Positions 59,752 through 64,000 of a DNA stretch of 64,000 bases are shown one piece after another. Each line of letters opens with the position of its first letter. The first letter of the stretch is position 1. The translations under genes were made by a program, and so were the position numbers. The notes beneath the pieces were generated by a model. It was not told the DNA's origin. It ran no database searches and saw only the letters and a program-made list of their open reading frames with translations. This DNA is from Salvator merianae (taxonomy: Eukaryota > Chordata > Lepidosauria > Squamata > Teiidae), in the NCBI GenBank assembly GCA_003586115.2, contig QVOM02000126.1, positions 11,017,404-11,081,403 of the forward strand, written 5' to 3'.

Positions 59752-60072
59752 AAAGTCTGGAACGGCTGCCAGGGTCCGGACCCCAAAGTACGAACCTAGT
59801 GAGAGCAGGGTTTGAATCATCGGACCGTGCCTGCGTGGCTATGTAGTCCCCGCCCTGTCACTATTTCAAACCAGGAAGTGGTGCGAACGCACCATTCCTG
59901 ATCTGTACCTGATCATCTTAGTCAGCTTGAGACTACAATTTTCTTGACCACAGCTGGTGAGCTTCAGGTGGGCTTCGGGGAGTTTCCATTCAGCTGAAAC
60001 TGTTTGCAGGTGTGAATGCTCCGTTCCAGCGAGTGACCTGGAATGTTCCACTCACTAAGTGTGAACAGGCCC
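59752..60072. mobile_element. GGGCC-type element, left end missing; empty site for 9054
   Basis: CTGGAACGGCTGCCAGGGTC to AAGTGTGAACAGGCCC, parallel to 8872-9381. TAG flanks both edges (59749-59751 and 60073-60075), so the deletion may predate insertion. GACTACAATTTTCTTGACC is unbroken here. Confidence 0.75.
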
Positions 60073-60769
60073 TAGAAATTCTTTCTCTCTATGTCAGGTT
60101 TATGTGATGGTATCTTTTGTCCTGCAAATCATGTGGTCGCTTCCACTTGTTATGTCGCAAAGCCAGACTCCACAGCTTATGCTCTTTCCCAGAATTCAGT
60201 TCTGCCTCCTCTTGGGCCAACCAGACATTTTTCTATGGTCCCCAAAAGTAGCTTGTACATCCCACCTCTTTCCTTTTGTGAAGGGCTGCTCGTCGTGCAA
60301 ATGTTCCTGGACTACAAACCCCAGCATTCTGTGCCAGCCCCACAGAATGCTGGGAGTTGTTGTTCGGGAACTTTGGGAGTGCTGCAAGTTGAGCAGCCCT
60401 GCTGTTGTGTAAGCAGAGTTTATTTGTTAAGAAGCAGCTTGGCTCAGCTGATCCCATCATTTGCAGCCTGAGCAAAGACAAAAAGAAGGGAATATATTAG
60501 GGGAATGTTTATAACTTTTTTTTTAATTAGAGAAAGATGACACAAACTAATCAGGACCAAATGTGGATGAGGACTGTGAGCTTCAAGCCTGAATATAATA
60601 CATACGTGTCAAATGAATCATTAAGCTACATCTAAGCTCAGCCAATAAAAAAATAAGATTTTTGTTCTTATTGGGATCTTTGGCGGCCTTTGCCTTTATT
60701 GCCTGCCTGCAGAGTTCCCAGAACGACATCACTGGCTGTTGAGAGCTCTCAGTCTCTTAGTGGAGGTTT

Positions 60770-61065
60770 CATAAAATACAGAATATCATCATAAACCACA
60801 GTCAGGCCTTTTCTGTGTTGGCCCCCTGCCTTGTGGAATGTCCTCCCCTCTGATATTCATGAGACCCTACAATTGCAGCTTTCAGGCACCTGCTGAAGAC
60901 ATAGCACTTTACCCAGAGGTTCCCTGTGGAAATGGTAGCTTTTCTGATTCACCCAACTTCTAACAGATTAACTATTTTACCCTTGTTTTACTCTCTACTT
61001 TTGTAAACCACTTTGGGATTCTTTACTGAGAAATGGTGTTGAAATGCTTTAAATTTATAAATACT
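60770..61065 (+). mobile_element. LINE 3' tail (family unassigned)
   Basis: CAGGCCTTTTCTGTGTTGGC, CTTGTGGAATGTCCTCCCC, AGGCACCTGCTGAAGAC, CCACTTTGGGATTC, then A/T-rich end. Parallel to 49370. Confidence 0.55.
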
Positions 61066-62254
61066 TATGCAGGCATTGGGAGAAACTGGGGGGGGATCAT
61101 TGTGCCCCTGGGCACATTCTTGGGGAATCTTGCCCTCTCAGGTGGGACCTCTGGTCTCAGCTTAGCTCTTTGTAGCACTTTTAGGTGTCATCCAACTGGA
61201 CATTATGTGTAAAGCTGCTGATGGTCTTCATTTACCCATCTTGCCTGTATTTTGACCTTCTTCCAAGGGAATTCCTCATTTCCTCCCCAAGAGGGACAGG
61301 TTTAGTTGCCTGAGTAAGCATGGACAGAATACAGATTTGACACCTGTGCTCTTCCCAGTACATTACCTTAGCCCTCTCTACGCATTGCACGTGTCTTAAA
61401 AGCCTTAAAATGCATTTTGGCAAATGTTCATTGCGCCCACAGAGTCTCTTGGCATTGACCGGGGGCGGAGGAAAGGGAAATCAGAAGGCCTGCCAGCATT
61501 TTCCACAGACCGTCCCTTCTGCACATTTCAGTGGAAGTGACCTAGATGAATTGGCAAAGGCCCACTAGAGCTTGATGGGTTTTCCTTCCATCATTTCTCA
61601 ATAGCCAGCGTGTTCAGTGGTTACAGACGATCAGACACCTTGAGGGGCCTGGAAAAGACTGAGATGTCTTGTATGTGGGACTGAGGTATTTTCATCCCTG
61701 GCTGATCTTTCTTTTCTTCAGACATTGCTGTTATGTGGCACTGGGAGGGCAACCTTCTAGAACATTCTTCCCATACATTCTCCGTATAAAGGGAGGAGAA
61801 CCCAGAAGTGACCTCGGTTAGAAGTTGTCAAGGTACTTGGTATGACTTGGGGAGTGTTATTATTTATGGTCAGCCTTACTCAGTTTGCTGTGAGCCAAAC
61901 CCTGCTGGACTGCTACTCCCATAAGCCTTCAGCACTGGGCAGAAGTGCTGGGACTGGTGGGTCTGTGGTTTGCCAACATCTGGGAGACCCAGGGGGAGAA
62001 AGACTTGATGGTTCTTCTTTTGCCGTTTGATTCTCCACGTCACTTTATTGTACCCAATCTGTATATATTTGTGAACCATACCAAGTTGTTCATTGTGTAT
62101 TGTCTCCTGTCAAATCCTTCTATTGGTTCTATTTAAAGATATTAAAATATCATATTTAGCCAATTTTGGAGATTTGTGCGTTGTCTTTTGTGAATTCACC
62201 ACTAACAAGAGAGCAGACTAAGCGACTGAGCATTGTATGCCTGTGTGGAATTAT

Positions 62255-62805
62255 GGCTGTTTCTGCACCTACCTGCAGTGGACTCTTGTGGTGGGACAGG
62301 ATCAGCTGGAACGGTCCACCTCCAGAACCCCTCCACATATCCCAGAACAATGGGGTCCGCATTTGGACGGCTGTTCTGGGGCATCCATCATGCCAGCCAT
62401 GAAGCTTGCACAAACTTCGGAGCTGGCCTCTCTAAGCTTCTATGGGGAGGAACTAAAATTTCTGGCCTTGGAGTCCCAGGGGGACCCATTTTGTGGCGCA
62501 ATTTGGTGTGCTGCCAGAATGGGTCCCCCACTAAATGGGAACACAGAGTCATGCACCACATTCACATGCTTCCACAGTCCAGGTTAGCAACCCCTGGACT
62601 GCTGATAGGCTTTTTTAAAAAAGGTCTACCGGTACACTGGACTAGGCAGCCATTTTGGGCTTCCTAGTCCGATCTACATTCTGCCCAATGCGGACAGAGT
62701 GTTGTAGCAGGGGGCGTGGCCTCCCTTATACTGCATCAACAGCATGCAGAAGGGAGTTCTCTGGACCCTTGGCTGGAGCAGTATAATGGGAAGTGCGGAA
62801 AGGCC
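62255..62805. mobile_element. GGGCC-type TIR element, 551 bp
   Basis: GGCTGTTTCTGCACCTACC to GGAAGTGCGGAAAGGCCC, flanked by TAT and TGT. The long + frames here (up to 144 codons) are interior filler with no domain. Confidence 0.65.
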
Positions 62806-63136
62806 CTGTGGTTTGCCTGCAGAGCAAACGTGATATCAAGCGTGACCAGTGTGAATGGGTGTGGATGCATGCTGCGCCCCTCCCCCACTGCGCCCTGGTT
62901 TGCCAGCTTTGAAGGTCAAGCAACAGAAAAGACAAGAAGCCTAAATCCACTGAAAAAAAAAAAAGAAGACAAGGAGGGGATCCAGGTAAACCGAAACGGT
63001 GTATATTTAAAAAAATATATATTCAAAAAGGCTATAACAAATCAAAATCTAACAATACAAAGTAATTTGAAATGTTCTAAGGAACAAAATCAGCTGTGAA
63101 AACAATAAAGCAATAATAGCCAACTGTCCGGTCTTA

Positions 63137-63255
63137 GGGTGTGATCACACAGGGGAGTTTTTGGTGTCCTTTTTCTAGGGTTGTCCCATTTTTTGTGGAT
63201 GTTGGGGAAAACCCCCACATCACAGAGTTTAAAAAATAGGTGGCTGATCACAGCC
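63137..63255. mobile_element. GTGTGATCA-type TIR element, 119 bp, PIF/Harbinger-like
   Basis: Left GGGTGTGATCACACAGG, right (complement) GGCTGTGATCAGCCACC. TTA duplicated at 63134-63136 and 63256-63258. Sharp boundaries. Confidence 0.85.
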
Positions 63256-63484
63256 TTAGTTGTGTATGTTGTAAGGGAGAGAAGCCTTAGGGCATAGGGT
63301 TGGTTGAAAATGCAATTATCAAATCCCTGCATATGCACAAAAAGAATAATAGCACCATAAGCTTACAAACATTGCAACTATCATTCACCTAACAAAAAAG
63401 GATATTTAGAAAAAAAAATTCACAAGTCTTTAATAATATGTAGGAAACCCGGATAAGGTTATCCAAAATAGAATAATCCATTTA

Positions 63485-63800
63485 ACTTCATATTTTTATT
63501 TTATTTGAGATTTGTATACCACATTATGCCATGGCTCCAAGGAGGTGAATAGAAATATAAATAAAACTAGAACACACATAAAAATGAAGAAAAATAAAAA
63601 TTATCAAACTGTAACAGTAACTATACACTAGTTGGCTGTCAAGCAGGTTTTCCTTATTTTTTTGAAAATGGAGATGGAAAAATATAACAGTATCATTATA
63701 GTTGAGAGTGGACACTTTGCTTTGATAGATGTTTTCTGTGGGGAAGAATACTTGTGAAGATGCCAAGGGAAAATGCCATTAACGGGAATAACTGTAGGTG
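63485..63800 (-). mobile_element. LINE 3' tail, diverged
   Basis: TTTTATTTGAGATTTGTATACC, CCATGGCTCCAAGGAGG, then A-rich. Minus-strand orientation, same plan as 7598. Confidence 0.45.
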
Positions 63801-63891
63801 GATCGTGAACCACAACCATGGATTAAGCAAGAACCAAAAAGTGGAAGATAATTAAGGGAGGATGGTTGTATTGTTTTATCTTCTAGGCTGC

Positions 63892-64000
63892 GTTTGCACT
63901 TAGCAGCCTAGTATGGTACTACAATACCACATAAGGCTGGGTAAGATCCAGCGCGCTGGCAGCCATTTGCACGTTGCGTGCAGGAACAGCCCCATACCTG
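63892..64000. mobile_element. GGGCC-type TIR element, cut by the window end
   Basis: GGCTGCGTTTGCACTTAGC then CTAGTATGGTACTACAATAC and GGCAGCCATTTGCACG, matching the left part of 21966-22434. Confidence 0.65.

Larger units (their letters stand above)
55946..64000. other. GCH1 3' flank, no second gene visible
   Basis: Apart from the listed elements, I recognise nothing in 55946-56480, 56575-57655, 57960-58190, 58505-58930, 60075-60765, 61070-62250 and 62810-63130. In mammals the convergent neighbour on this side is SAMD4A (family knowledge). No exon of it is visible, so its 3' end, if conserved here, is beyond 64000. Confidence 0.6.

Noticed and set aside
62233..62667. 144-codon + frame and a 116-codon frame overlapping it
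   Set aside because: Both lie wholly inside the GGGCC-type element 62255-62805, and related elements do not keep the frame.

Overview
The window is non-avian reptile DNA, most likely squamate (lizard or snake). It carries the 3' two thirds of one gene, GCH1 (GTP cyclohydrolase 1), on the + strand. The translated exons match vertebrate GCH1 closely. The repeats around them mix BovB/RTE LINEs, CR1 LINEs, L1-like LINEs, tRNA-headed SINEs and very many short terminal-inverted-repeat (TIR) elements, and active-looking BovB beside CR1 is typical of squamates. I cannot name the species.

GCH1 layout: intron 1 fills positions 1-28956 and exon 1 lies outside the window. Exon 2 is 28957-29066, exon 3 is 41503-41558, exon 4 is 51589-51620, exon 5 is 53349-53433 and the coding part of exon 6 is 54663-54789. 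All introns are GT-AG, exon lengths are 110, 56, 32 and 85 bp plus the last exon, and the frame stays open across all joins. The joined product is 136 residues, corresponding to human residues 115-250, and it includes the zinc ligands Cys141, His144 and Cys212. The first AATAAA after the stop is at 55922. From there to 64000 no second gene is visible.

Everything else is intronic or downstream DNA built from transposable elements. Intron 1 holds L1-like, BovB and CR1 fragments, SINE arrays and many non-autonomous DNA elements. Intron 2 contains a four-deep nest of insertions at 34588-36228. Intron 3 holds a good BovB 3' half, a CR1 copy with a triplicated 3' UTR and a full-length SINE. The 3' flank has a probable decayed hAT transposase piece and more CR1, BovB and TIR elements.

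The commonest element type has TIRs like GGGCCTGTTCGCACTT and 3-bp target duplications. A second group has GGCTGTGGTCACACC-like ends with TTA or TAA duplications, as in PIF/Harbinger. A third is a classical hAT palindrome with an 8-bp duplication. I found no CRISPR, operon, viral gene or novel multi-gene system. The most informative content is the insertion chronology and the TIR families.
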